In this document: positions 44,878 through 56,540 of the stretch, one piece after another
Layout: each line of letters opens with the position of its first letter
Numbering within the stretch: position 1 is the first letter of the stretch
NCBI RefSeq assembly: GCF_014529535.1
Contig: NW_023503727.1
Coordinates: forward strand, 3,596,001 to 3,660,000
DNA: 64,000 nt
Reading direction: 5' to 3'
Source: Bradysia coprophila
Lineage: Eukaryota > Arthropoda > Insecta > Diptera > Sciaridae
Translations under genes and position numbers: made by a program
Notes under the pieces: generated by a model
The model's input: the letters and a program-made list of their open reading frames with translations, nothing else
Database searches by the model: none
Told to the model about the DNA's origin: nothing

Positions 44878-47800
44878 ATGGTTTTTGAAACCGAACGTTT
44901 TGAGGTGATGTTTTCTGTCGAATAAAATCCAAAATAAAATCAAAATTTCAAAACGAAAAAATTCTTAAAATTTACACTTTAGACCATTCTGATTGAGTGT
45001 ATTGAGTCGAGAAATGATCACCAGTTTCAGTACATTCTGGACGAGCTGATATTGAATCCGAATAAAAGGCTGAAATGTTTCAACGGACTGTCAACGTTCG
45101 AGAAAGTTCTAACGATACCGAATTCGAGGAAACTCATCGAGCTATGCGTTTGCAATGGATGCGATTTTTACAAGGTGATATATTCAAGTTACTACAGTCT
45201 AGAACATCCAGGGACTATTTTTGGGAAACATTTTCCGATATTTTCTTGAATTTTCCCACATTTTCCTAGATTTTCTTGAATTTTCCTAAGAACATTTTTT
45301 GTTAAAACTAAGGATAATGTGGGAAATTGCTTTCCCTAAAAATGTCCCTGAGTGAGTACATATGCTAGGACACTTATTTGAAATTAAATCTTTTTTCATT
45401 GCTGAGGATTTGAACCTCATCTTTTGGGGTTACATGAAATTCTACTGAAATTCGATTTCTTTTTCCAATCATCCCAAAAGAAAAATCCTGATGGAATATA
45501 TCCACTACGCCATGCCGTTGGTTCACTCTGCGCTGACAACCTAATCGCAATATTGAAGCCGAATAAAGAGTCCTTCACACCATTATGCGACGATCATTTT
45601 GTAGCCACTCAATATTCAGCGATCATAAATGAAAAATCGGATGGAGGAAACAACTACCTCCATCTGTTGGGTAACAACATAACTGAATGCAATTACGCAG
45701 AACTTTCGAAAATGATTATGGCCATGCTGGTGAACGGTTGCAACGTGAATCTGCCGAACGGACAACAAGAAACGCCCTTTTATTTGCTGTTGAAGAATCC
45801 GATCGTTGAAAATAATTTGTTAACCTTCATCGTCGACAACGTACGAATCGACTATTATACGCACAATAGCAAAAACATCCATATGTTGATGGAGGAACGA
45901 GGATTGGCAACCCGAATGAGTAAGAAAATGGATTTTACCGTTGACACGAACTACATGGTCCAGCATCTTGACGACTGGCATGAGACACAATTGGTCGATA
46001 ATCTTAAACGCTGGAAACGGGACACGAAGGACCTTGACGATGGGATCATGGAATTGTTAGAAGCTGCAATCGTTAAGAATTTACCCGAAGCTGTTGCCAT
46101 TGTAATGGATCTTTGTCCGGACATCAATGGAATTTCAAAAAATGGCAAATTCAAAATGACGCCGGCATTTTTGGCCTGTATGTTCGGACACTATCAAGTC
46201 CTGAAGGTCCTACTTAGCAACCAGAAGTTGTCATTTCAGTCGACGAGTCTGCAAAGGAATCTGTTACATCAAATAATTTCTTCCGAAGCCATTGATCCTG
46301 TCGATCGCCAGAAAACCTTCGACCTAATTATCGCTGATCGACGATGCACGTTGGACGTGATTAATCAGCCCGATTCTGAAAATCGAGTGCCTCTGCTTCT
46401 CGCCTGCCAGCATGAATGCGATGACATTGTGAAGGAGCTGCTGATACGTGGAGCCTACATTGGTTATGACTCGGTATTGACTTACATCAAAAAGGACACC
46501 CTTGAAGAGTTCCTGGATGAATGCGTGAAGTGCTCCGGCGACATCAACGACAGAGACCGTGAAATTTACATTGACTACAAATTCTTGATGCCTCCGCAGA
46601 GAAATGAGCCGGAAATCACATCAGCTTATTTGATTTGTGCAAATTCGAAGCTGAAAGAAGTTATCTTACATCCAGTCATGGCTTCATTTGTGCTGCTCAA
46701 GTGGCGGAAGATCGACTTCATCGTTTATTTCAACCTTCTGGTCTATTTCGGTTTCATGATTTTCTTGGGCTACATCATCGTGAACTTTCACTATGTGCCC
46801 AATAGATTTAAGTACGACGAAGAATATTGCGACACCACAATTGAATTTCATGACATATGGATGAAGGTAAATCTGAAGTATGTTTTCAATATTCGATCGG
46901 AGAACGTGAGTGACCCGAACATTACAATCACTCAATTGCTATTCGAGAACCGGTACGCAATACGTAGCTTATACAACGACACCTACAACGACAACAATTT
47001 CGAAAAAATTACCAATATCCTTAGCCAATGGGACTCAAATCTGGAAATTAATGAATTGAAAACGGGATTGCGACAATATTTCGCCGACCATGCGTTTTCT
47101 TATTGGTTCGGAATTTTTGGACTCACGTTGATGGCAGGCTACGAGGTTGTTCAGTGCGCTATGTCGTACAAGAAATACTTTCTTAAGCCGATTAATTGGC
47201 TGGATATTTTGCTGATCCTTACCTCTTTCTTCGTTCTCATCGGAAATTGGAAATTAGAATACTCACATGACGATTTCAAGCAATTGTGTGTTATCATGAT
47301 TCTATTAATGGCCGCTCAGAGCATTCAGCTCTTTTCCAAAGTGTCCGCTTTTTCATTGTCTTTGCATATGGCAATACTGAACAAAGTGTGTCGAACATTC
47401 CTGAAAACCTTTGCCCCGTATCTAATTTTTATTTCGGCATTCGGCATGAGCTTTTTTGCCTTGAATTCAGCGGAAACTTCAGCGCACTTCAGCGCCAACA
47501 AACTCAATATAGATGACAATATAGATGACAATATAGATGACAATAAAGAAGACAATAAAGAAGACAATAAAGAAGGATTTTCAGATACTTTCACATCGAC
47601 AATTTCCACTATTAGGATGATGTTAGCGGATTTTAGTGTCGTTCATATTACGAGCGCCGACCATTTTCAAGGAATTCTATTTGTAGCATTCATGATGTTG
47701 ATTTCAATTGTTTTGTTGAATCTATTAAACGCTCTGGCAATCAGTGATACCAATCGAATAATGGAAGTGGCTGAATTTGTCGAAACAAAGAAACGAATTT

Positions 47801-48240
47801 CTACTATACGCAGCTATGATAACCTGCACTCGTTCCTCAAGGTGTCATACGCCAATGTGTTCCCCAAACTGACCACAATTATGATAACCCCGAATAAAAA
47901 CAGCTTCGTAAAAGTTAAACGAAGGATGCAGATTGTAGACAACGTTACCATTCCAATGCAAAAAACCGGAAAAGTCTCTAACTTTGAGTGTCTTTATGAC
48001 GATTGGTGGTTTTTGAAAAATGAATTGAAACCTGTAACATTCGACGAGAAATTCATCAACAAAATTCTTGATTTTGTGAAAGATCGAAAAGACATGGATA
48101 AAATCAACCAAGAGCTGTATGAGGTCCGAGCCGCCCAGGTAGACATGTGCAAAGCTCAGGAAGACATTTACAAAGAATTACTGAGAATTGCAAGTCAATG
48201 CGAGCCGTCGAAGACAATTGAGGAAGTCTCCCATCTTTAA
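44878..48240 (+). CDS. pain: Painless-like TRPA cation channel
   Basis: Three exons (44878-44904, 44983-45174, 45481-48240) total 2979 nt and encode 992 aa. The long last exon's frame runs on into the intron upstream, but acceptor AAAAG before KNPDGIYPL and the joined upstream exons give the better N-terminus MVFETERFE. The N-terminal half has degenerate ankyrin repeats (PLRHAV, TPFYLLL, TPAFLACMFGHYQVLKVLL, VPLLLACQ). The block GAYIG...IYIDYKFLM just before S1 is characteristic of painless. Hydrophobic segments lie near 483-505, 612-634, 646-664, 675-695, 717-735 and 803-831, with the pore between the last two. In flies painless is a nociceptive, heat- and mechano-responsive channel in sensory neuron membranes. 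The pore turret contains a tandem acidic repeat (separate entry). The frame is intact. Confidence 0.9.
47506..47577 (+). repeat. In-frame 12-bp minisatellite in the pore turret
   Basis: Six units of 12 nt: three AATATAGATGAC, two AATAAAGAAGAC and a final variant. They encode NIDD three times then NKED-type units, adding 24 mostly charged residues between S5 and the pore. Such repeats change number easily without breaking the frame. Confidence 0.95.
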
Positions 48241-48680
48241 TGTTTTGGTGAAATCATATCTCGACTTACATTGCAACAACTTTTTTAATTGATAAGCGCA
48301 ACTTCGGAACATAAAAAGTCCGTTGTGTACCACGATTTTGTATACAAAAATGATGATTTTGTAAATAAAAAATTCGTTTTTGTGCCTTACGATCATAATT
48401 CGACGTTTTTTGCCACTGCAGTGCGTACACCTACGATCCAAAAGTTCGATCAAATTACTGCTTATACAGCATCCTTAAAAGTAACTTTGTCGGCCGCTAA
48501 ACAAAGCCAACAATGGAATTTCATATATATATTTTTCGCAATTCCGGTCCATAATCATCACCTTTCCATGCATCCATTTAATGTCGTTTTGAAGGTATTT
48601 AATTTCACTGTATTTCTGGAAACAGTGCGATATCAAACCTATTACCTTCAACGAAGGCTAAATTTTTATAAATAAAAATC
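48241..48680. other. 3' flank of the TRPA gene
   Basis: Probable 3' UTR with an AATAAA at about 48364. No further gene is supported. Confidence 0.4.
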
Positions 48681-48685
48681 TTGCA

Positions 48686-48766
48686 TTGACCAGAAATCGA
48701 ACCCCCGACACCAAAAGGTTTTTGAACACAAAGCAGCGACTATAGCCATTCGGCTATAGAGTCACA
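48686..48766 (-). ncRNA. tRNA-like sequence
   Basis: The reverse strand reads TGACTCTATAGCCGAATGGC, then GGGGGTTCGATTTCTGGTCA. The D-arm-like hairpin and a near-consensus B box (GGTTCGATTTC) suggest tRNA ancestry, and the ends pair through TGAC and GTCA. The anticodon arm is not clear, so this is probably a tRNA pseudogene or SINE head. Confidence 0.4.
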
Positions 48767-48983
48767 CAATTATACCGAACGTATTGTTGAAGCGTATATA
48801 CTAAGCATTGACTACTCGATTTCATTCAACGCGTCTCTTTACATCACATAGCAATGTGTATCATAATACAGCCTTCTTGATCGTTCAAACGAATTTCTGT
48901 ATACACAAGAATTTTGGAACAAAATGTAGGACATGTTTTGCATTGGAAAGGTGATTATGGCCCGAAATTGCGAAAAACGTTGT

Positions 48984-49077
48984 ATCTACCACGGTAGGTA
49001 TGAAGGTATTTTTTCGCACTAGATGTCGATTGTCGACCCGAGTGCGAAAAAATACCTTCATACCTACCGTGGTAGAT
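48984..49077. mobile_element. 94-bp palindromic MITE
   Basis: ATCTACCACGGTAGGTATGA pairs with TCATACCTACCGTGGTAGAT, and pairing continues through AGGTATTTTTTCGCACT around a small GTCGATTGTCGAC centre. Nearly the whole element is one hairpin. Confidence 0.8.
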
Positions 49078-49929
49078 AAATAACTATTTCAGCCGCAATC
49101 GAGTGTGCCAAGTAAAAGTGAAATTGTTTTAGAGCGATTTATTTGTTAGAGCTCGTTCAGGAACGATTTTTTCTTCACTCAGTGAAGATTTGACGATTCG
49201 TTTAATGTTACACTAACAGTTGTCTGACGTTTGCCGTTCAGATACGTTAGTGAAAGTTACGAGTTAATTTTCTGTTTATGTTTACATTCCCACAGAGGGA
49301 TTCTTTTGAATTTCGACTGACCGAAATCGGCGCTATTTTTTCTGGGACTTCTTTATATATGCCTAGTTAGGCCTTGGTGCCTAGGCCCCAAAACAAGTCT
49401 AAGATTTTTTGATCTTCCGAAAAAGTCGAAAAATGGGGTTTCGTAGTCCGGATTTCATTTCCGTAAGGTGGCGAGGATACGAGCGTGTATGGGTTCGTTG
49501 GAAAGCTGAGGTCGAGTATTCTCGGGGACTATATTAATTTCAAAAAATTGTATGACAAACGGCCGAATGACTTCCGAAAAATTTCTCAGAATCGATGGAA
49601 CGTAGGTGAACTTTGACGAGGGCTGTGACCTCCACCTCACTAATGCAATTATTTGATTAAATTATTATTTATTATGAATGTGGAGGACCTCAACTTTACA
49701 GTGATACTCACTTGCATCCTTAACTTGCCTTAACGGACCAACTTACTAGACCGAAAGTGGAGGGGAACGGAACTTATATACAAAATGAAGAGGAAGGAGG
49801 TGCCAAAAACAACTGACAACAGAACTATTTTGTTTCTTAGAAATTTATTTGACCATGACGTACATCACTCATTCAGAATTCATTCGACGCAATGAAAAGT
49901 CAGAAAAAAATATTTTCGCACAGTCTACA
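49078..49929. other. Intergenic, no gene recognised
   Basis: No supported feature. Short frames show no domain. Confidence 0.4.
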
Positions 49930-49934
49930 GTGCG

Positions 49935-50380
49935 CTTTTCTAAGATCGACCATCCAGTTCGACCATTTCTTTGATCATCTGAATTGCATCAGGCGTCTCC
50001 TCATATGCCTCGTAATAGTATTGAATGGTTTCCTGGGCATGATCTTCACTTCCTTCACTGTACCGACACGCTGTCATTGCGTCCTAATAATCTTTCGGAT
50101 CGATGAGACCGGGCCAACTGTACTTATTCCCCGTCTGAAAAAAGCCGAGCAACATTTCCAGTGCATGATCCAAATAGTCGACGAGAAGATATCTTGTTCG
50201 TATATAATTGCGCGTATCCAAGATTTCCCAAATACGCTCCCCTTCCGTTTCGAACACATTCGCCGGCAACATGAACTTGGTGGTTCTGATGTACTCGACA
50301 GCAATATAGCAAATACAGCAAATACTGTCTGTACTGTGGTTACTTGCAGCCCCCAGCTCGTACAGGATTACTTTTAGCAC
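49935..50380 (-). pseudogene. Broken ORF of unknown family
   Basis: On the reverse strand one frame reads through ERIWEILDTRNYIRTRYLL and LLGFFQTGNKYSWPG, reaches a TAG at about 50084-50086, and resumes in the same frame with SEGSEDHAQETIQYYYEAYE to a TAG near 49938. Amphipathic helical composition on both sides suggests a helical-repeat protein with a nonsense codon. No start or introns were identified. Could also be a single exon with a sequencing error. Confidence 0.45.
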
Positions 50381-51027
50381 AACATCCGTTTATATGTAAA
50401 TCCGTTCTATGAAAAAGTTCTGTTAGGTCGGTGTCAGATCGATTTGACATCGGAAAATCTCTGTTCGTGAACTGTCGTCGCTGGCATATCGTATCATCAA
50501 ATGGTCCACAGAAATCGAAATGATTTATATCCGCAGACCACAACACATCCATTGTAAATTCACTTCACCGAAGTTTCATGACATTTGGGTAACATTTCAC
50601 GACCAAAATACATCGTGAGAAATCTAACCTCACAGTTACACCTGTCATCGTTAACTGAACGAAACTCAGTGAAGAAAAAATCGTTTCTGAACGAGCTCTT
50701 ATTGTTTGTGTGTTCCGTCTCACTGTCTTCACTGTCAAGCACCGAAGCTGACTTTGACATCACTCAATTGGAAGGCCAAACACACACCTGTTGACTATTT
50801 TTTTCAATTTTTTTGATAAAAATAATAGCCAACTTTGATCGGTTCAGTCCACTATTTGAGTGACGTCAAAGTCAGTAGTGCGTTGTTACGGCACAAAAAA
50901 ACGTAGTTCGTAACTCGTGATGAAAGCAGAATTTTTTAGGATACGTCGTAAGCTATTATATATAGCATAAAAATAATATTTGCTGTTAACGTTTTTGGTT
51001 TTGAAAATCTCGCCGCAGGCGCAGAGC
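50381..51027. other. Intergenic, no gene recognised
   Basis: Unique sequence up to the left target duplication of the hAT-like element. No supported gene. Confidence 0.4.
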
Positions 51028-52757
51028 CAGGCGTCCCACTAAATTTTGCCTTGTCCGAAATTCGGACATTTCGGACAATTTTATAAAAATTTCGGACATT
51101 TCCTGCAAATATTTCGGACAATTTTAAACAAATCGTAAAAGAAAAAGTCTGTAAGTCCATTCCACCAACAAACAATAAGGTTTTATATGAGATGATCAGG
51201 CACGGTGAGCTTGAAAAAACTTTTATTCGAGCTCTCGTGCACATGAAATGTTTCAACGTAAATACTCATATTCATGAAATAATACTCTAGGCTGGGTCGA
51301 TTTTAACTTTTTTTTAACCAGACCGAATTCCTACCTACAGCAATTCACCATTTGAAAACATTTACGATTGCACAAACAATTTTTTTTTCAAACGTCAATA
51401 TAAGCTTGCACCGGCGATTTTTGTGAAAATGTTCGAGTTTCCGTACTTGCCTCCAGAACGGAGTCTGCCAAAAAAAAAACTAGGAATTCGATCTGGCTAA
51501 AAAAAAGGAGTTAAAACCGACCCAGGTATTATTTCATGAATAATTTAAAAAAAAAGCGGTAGAAAAGTACTTCAACGAGTTAAGTACATCATTGATCGTA
51601 CTCAGGTGGTACGGAACATGGCGTATATGGTATCTATTGAAAGCTAATATATTGTCGATTCCAATTTCATTGATGTTACATGATTTAAAGTCCATTTAGT
51701 ATTAGTCATGTAGCGATTTCTGTTCGAGGGTACCTGAAAACCCATCTATACCCCTCTAACTCAAAATTTTCCCATTAAATGTTTTTCCGGATAGTCATTT
51801 CCGACATCAGGGGATGCCCCTGAGAGTATTTCCGTTGAAACATTTCATGTGCACGAGAGGTCGAATAAAAGTTTGTTCAAGCTCACCGTGCAGGTTATAC
51901 GTAAGTTGAAGTTCTTAAAACTAGAGCGTACTGATCAGAAAACTGAATAGAGATCCTGAAATATTCACGAATAAATAGAACCAGGTTTAAAACGGGACGG
52001 GTTTATTTCTTATTCCCTTAGGTATAGTTTCCACTCCTCAAATTTTATACGAACATTACACTTGATACGCTGACCTCTCAAACATCAGTCGTATGTATTT
52101 TATGGAAGCAATAATAGGGGAGATTGCTATCGTTATAAGTTAAAACGTAAAACTTGAAAATTAAAAGTTGACTCTCCATATACTTTGTATGGAGATATTA
52201 CTTATAATTTCTGATTTCTACGTCAACTTAAAACGATAAGTGAAAATCGCAATCTACCTAATGATCACGATGAAGGTTTGATTCCAGATGTTCGATGCGC
52301 CGCAGACTTTGTAATTGGTTTGAATTTTCCAGAAAATCTGTTGGAATTTATGTATACTTTCCTACTTTTGCATCAAAAATTAGAAAGCATCCTCGCTTCT
52401 ATTGATGTAATTGAAATTGTTCAGTGTTGCCCATACTGAATAAATGCTTTAAAAAGATATTGGAGTCAGCCAATATGTGATGCAGGGGAGTTAAAGCTTC
52501 TTATTGAAATATTCGATTAGATAAAAGCTTAGGGAGTCCCTAATATGGACAAAGTATTGGTAGAATCAAACTACAATTAAAAATACTATGAAGAGCGCCG
52601 CAGGCGATTTTTTTATATAGAGGCTTTTATAAGTTTCAATATTTAATTCTGATCAAATCTTAAAGAAAATTTCGGACATTTCGGACATTTCGGACAATTT
52701 CGGACAAGTGTGTAAAATTTCGGACATTTAGGACATTTCGGACAAGTGGGACGCCTG
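51028..52757. mobile_element. Non-autonomous hAT-like transposon, 1.73 kb
   Basis: The ends CAGGCGTCCCACT and AGTGGGACGCCTG are inverted. Both flanks carry the exact 8-bp duplication CGCAGAGC (51020-51027 and 52758-52765). Subterminal regions repeat TTTCGGACATTTCGGACA, a likely transposase-binding array. A foldback is nested at about 51210-51893. No transposase is encoded. It shares ends with the 92-bp MITE at 22940. Confidence 0.92.
51210..51893. mobile_element. Nested foldback element
   Basis: GCACGGTGAGCTTGAAAAAA on the left and TTTGTTCAAGCTCACCGTGC on the right, with arms of about 60 bp that continue through CACATGAAATGTTTCAACG. It lies inside the hAT-like element. Confidence 0.8.
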
Positions 52758-53094
52758 CGCAGAGCCCTCATACAAACTTTCCTTTTAACTAGCCGTCGTT
52801 TGGAATCAAACCATCTTCAGGGCTCTGTTTTTTACGCGTGATCCTTCACCTGTTAGCTCTTATTTCTTGAAGAGGAAATCATATTAAAATAAAAACAAGA
52901 GGAGATTGACGCAGCAGGCGCGTTAGCAATAGATTCGCTTGTCCCTAAACTACATTTTTCGCAATATTTCCACAGATTTCCTAGCTGAGTGTAATTGCTA
53001 TTACAATCGCCACAATCGCAGTAGTCCTTATTATATAAATTCAATTACGAAATTTATGGTAAAATTGTGAAATCACATAATAATCAACTGTCAA

Positions 53095-53385
53095 ATGTCG
53101 AACAATGTAGGGGCTAGCGGATCATACATTTTAATGATTCAAGTCGTGACGGTCGTCTACTTAACATCTCCGCTAAAACATTCTCTCTCAACTATCGACT
53201 ATTGATAGTTAACTATTAATAGTTGAGGGAGAAAACATTCTCTCTCAACTATCGACTATTGATAGTTAACCATCAATAGTTGAGGGAGAATGTTTTAGTG
53301 TAGATGTTAACTGGACGAGCGTCACGACTTGACTCATTAAAATGTATGATCCTACATTGTTCGACATTTGACATTTGATCGGTTT
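53095..53385. mobile_element. Foldback MITE with doubled core
   Basis: The arms TGTCGAACAATGTAGG and TCATACATTTTAATGA match their complements at the right end. The core contains two direct copies of a smaller palindrome (ACATTCTCTCTCAACTATCG ... TAGTTGAGGGAGAA), so one inner hairpin was duplicated in tandem. Confidence 0.75.
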
Positions 53386-53592
53386 AGTCCTCTATTTTTG
53401 AAAATCGGTTTAGATTTACTCGAGTTGTCGTGTTAACAAAGGGCACAAAATTTTAACATTTAACGTTTTTTCATCACATTTCCATACATTTTTAATCATA
53501 GTTAACGTGTTACGTATGTACGGTGTCTTTTCTTTTGTAAAACCCATGACTTACAGTCAAGGGAATAATTTAGTGTTGCAAAAAAAAGCAAA

Positions 53593-53895
53593 ATGAGCGG
53601 ATCCGAGAACGAAGACGACTTTTTCGATATTGAGATGGAGGCTGAGACAGTAATTCGGAACCTTTTACCTAAAAAATCAGCACCAATTTACGAAAAAGCG
53701 TACAAAAATTTTAAAGACTGGTGTCTGTCGAATAACACACCGTCTGTGGTCGATGAAAAGACGCTTTTAGTGTATTTTTCGAAGAAATTGGGAGTGTGGC
53801 CCAAAAATATATCGAGACATCGATCAACAACAAACGAAAAATTGCAGGACATATCGTGCACGTTCCATTCTACAAACAACGATACACTTCGATGA
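53593..53895 (+). pseudogene. Crypton-like tyrosine recombinase, N-terminal fragment
   Basis: A 100-aa frame starts with an acidic stretch MSGSENEDDFFDIEMEAE, followed by YEKAYKNFKDWC and LLVYFSKK. This is the layout of the helical core-binding region at the start of Crypton-type and related eukaryotic tyrosine recombinases. The catalytic R-H-R-Y region is absent, and the frame runs into the inner inverted repeat, where it ends. It is therefore a truncated relic. The family call is from pattern only. Confidence 0.5.
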
Positions 53896-54692
53896 TAACG
53901 ATAAGATTTGCACAAAAATGAACTCAATCACTGATTTGCACAAAAAAATTTAACTCAATCACTGAACTCAATCAAACCTTAACAGAGTATTAGCTCTTCC
54001 CTCCTCAACCGACCATCACGTACAGTGAATTTGATAGAGACTTCTATCGAAACGGAAGTACTGTTTCGGCCTCAGAGTCCGGTGTTGGCCCTAGGACAGT
54101 ATAGGACTGTCCATCATCAGTTGTTCCACCGGCTCCTTTACAAGACAGCATAAATTTACAACGTTGAACAGGTTGTTGACTATTTTATAAATTTGGAACT
54201 TTTTCATCAGATGATGAAGGTGATAGAAATTGAGAGTGCTTAGAAAAATCCCCAATACAGCACGGAGTAAACGCTAACTTTGAACAAACTCAAATAAACT
54301 CAAAATAAACGAAATTTGAGATAAATTCACACAAATGAAATCCGAACTCTCCTCACGACGATACGAACTCTCTTATTGACAATATACAGGAACTCAAAAT
54401 TCGTAATCAATAAAATTGCTACCTGATCCATCCTATCAGCGTCCTGATCCATCTTATCAGAGTCCTTGATGTTCTCTCTTTCAAACGCTCCGATTGTTTT
54501 CTCTTTCAAACGCTCCGATTTAACAGTCCAACATTTATTCACTTATTCGGTGGTTCACAAATTCTTTTCGGTAGTTAACAAATTTTAGAAATTATAAATC
54601 CCTGACTTTTACGTAGAAAAAATCGACTTCTCTGTTCATGGCTCACTCAATTTTCGTTCGACTTCTCTGTTCATGGCTCACTCAATTTCCGT

Positions 54693-55306
54693 TCAACTCA
54701 TCCAATTCTCGTTCAACTCATCTCCACCTGTCATTTTTTCTAACATCTCGCTAAATCCAGATACGTCTAATTCCCCGACTGCATCTACTATGACGTACGT
54801 TCGGTTTTTGGTATTGTCATTACCATCATCATTTGGTCCAGGATCGATAAGCTCAGAATTATTGGAAATTAGTCCTGAGTCATTTGAGATGAATCCTGAG
54901 TCATTGGAGATGAATCCTGAATCACTGGTCTTTTTCTTCTTCATTTTTTTCCATCTTCTATCCATGAATTTTCTTCTACCCATGAGTCTTCCATTAATAA
55001 ATTTTCTCGTTTCTTCTTCGAGAGTGGAGTGGATACGTTGTGCTTAATGAGATTTGTGTCCCTTTCGATGCCGCTAATCAGTTGTTCGAATTTTCCATCC
55101 ATTTTATAAAAACGATCGTACAAGTTGTTGGCTTCTTCGGAATAGAATATCTTGAATTTCATCGCAATGTCATCGGTATGTTTAGTCCATTTCTTGAAAG
55201 ATGCACTGTCCGCTATTGATTTAACTTCTTTTTTCACATTTTCCATGGTTTTAGTTAACCCTTCCATCCCTCTCTTAAGTAGCTTCAGTTCAATTTTGAT
55301 CGACAT
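54693..55306 (-). pseudogene. Coiled-coil ORF pair joined at an A7 stretch
   Basis: The upstream frame (55306-54941, 121 aa) is Lys- and Glu-rich and helical, and ends in DGKK-stop. The downstream frame (to 54693) overlaps it, and a -1 shift at the AAAAAAA run just before the stop (about 54949-54955) joins them into about 205 aa with a repeated DSGFISN motif and an acidic tail. It lies between the inner inverted repeats. It could be one frameshifted gene, a programmed -1 site or an unseen intron. I do not recognise the protein. Confidence 0.4.
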
Positions 55307-55922
55307 GGATTTCTTCTTTTTGATTTCTTGTAGTAATTCTTGGATATTTGAATCTCTTTGAGGGAAGAGCTAATACTCTGTTAAAGTTTGATTGAGTTCA
55401 GTGATTGAGTTCAATTTTTTTGTGCAAATCAGTGATTGAGTTCATTTTTGTGCAAATCTTATCGTTATCATCGAAGTGTATCGTTGTTTGTAGAATGGAA
55501 TGTGCATATTGAACCGCCTCATATTTCGGCTACTTTTAGTTCCTAAATTCTCAAATTTGTATGAAGACTTTAGAAACTATTTGTTTCGAAGAAAATTTTG
55601 GAACTAATTCTTCCTAAGTTTTTTGCTGTGTGGGTATCCGACCCACATCAGCAGTCAGTTCAGTTGATGAATGGATTCGGTCGACGTTGCTGCTGGGAAT
55701 TCAGTTACTGGCCAATTGGATTCAGTGAATCATACAGTAACAGTTATTCAGTCGCAGTCGCATACGGTTGCATCGTGCTTGAACATTCATGTGTCACCGA
55801 AACGGAACAGTAACCTGGAAATCAAAGTACTGAGCAACTGCACGATAAATATTTACCAAAAGTAAACAAAATTTGCGAGAATAAACGTTGAAATTACTTT
55901 GAAATTCCAAGAATCATCTTTT

Positions 55923-55985
55923 GCGTCCGAAAAAGTTACTTTTACGGACGCAATCAACGGCCGTAAAAGTTACTTTTTCGGACGC
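55923..55985. repeat. Perfect 25-bp inverted repeat
   Basis: GCGTCCGAAAAAGTTACTTT plus ACGG at 55923-55947 is exactly complementary to 55961-55985, with a 13-nt loop that again contains ACGC. It is a strong hairpin of unknown role. Confidence 0.9.
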
Positions 55986-56093
55986 GGCCATCTTGGTGTG
56001 AGCAGTACCGAAAAAACGCACATTTCATCATTAGAGTGAGTGACGGAAAGCGTCGAATTATGATCGTCAGGCGCAAAAAATCTTATTTTTAGA

Positions 56094-56540
56094 CCCGTAC
56101 GAAGTACGTTTAATATACAACTAATTTTAGCTATATTTGTCTGAAAAATGTTTATTTATAGTCAAATATTGGTAAATATAGCGGTGTATAGCTGTTTAAA
56201 TAGGAATTTATGGAATTTGACTTCGTGCGGGGCTGTCGATATTGCCTGCGGCAATTTCTTTATGCATGATAACAAGCAGAGAAGAGAATCAAGTGATAGA
56301 TATGATGAGTTTCACATTAAAGGCTCTAGCTTATGTTTTGTAAACAAGATCAAGATTCTGAAAGAACAGGTTAAGACAACTCTGAGTTGATCACGAAAGC
56401 GGCGACACATAAATTGCGTCAACAGTTGCTAAGTTTATATGAAAAATGCAGCTTAACAAAAACAAAATTCTGAATTTTCAAAGAAATATCTTTGGTGGCA
56501 CCCGCCTCCGTGGTTGTCTTAACCTGTTCTTCCATCCCAT
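56094..56540. repeat. Family C end joined to family E fragment
   Basis: ACCCGTACGAAGTACG near 56096 and TGACTTCGTGCGGGGCTGTC near 56218 are family C ends; the 56170-56260 stretch is the inverse of 43735-43830. From 56358 to 56540 the sequence matches family E (GAAAGAACAGGTTAAG and TTAACCTGTTCTTCC). Confidence 0.65.

Noticed and set aside
45424-45480. ATG at 45424 as start of the TRPA channel
   Set aside because: The stretch up to 45480 reads as intron ending in a 3' splice site, and two upstream exons join in frame with a better start.
48686-48766. Functional tRNA gene
   Set aside because: B box is good but the anticodon arm does not form a proper seven-base loop; listed only as tRNA-like.
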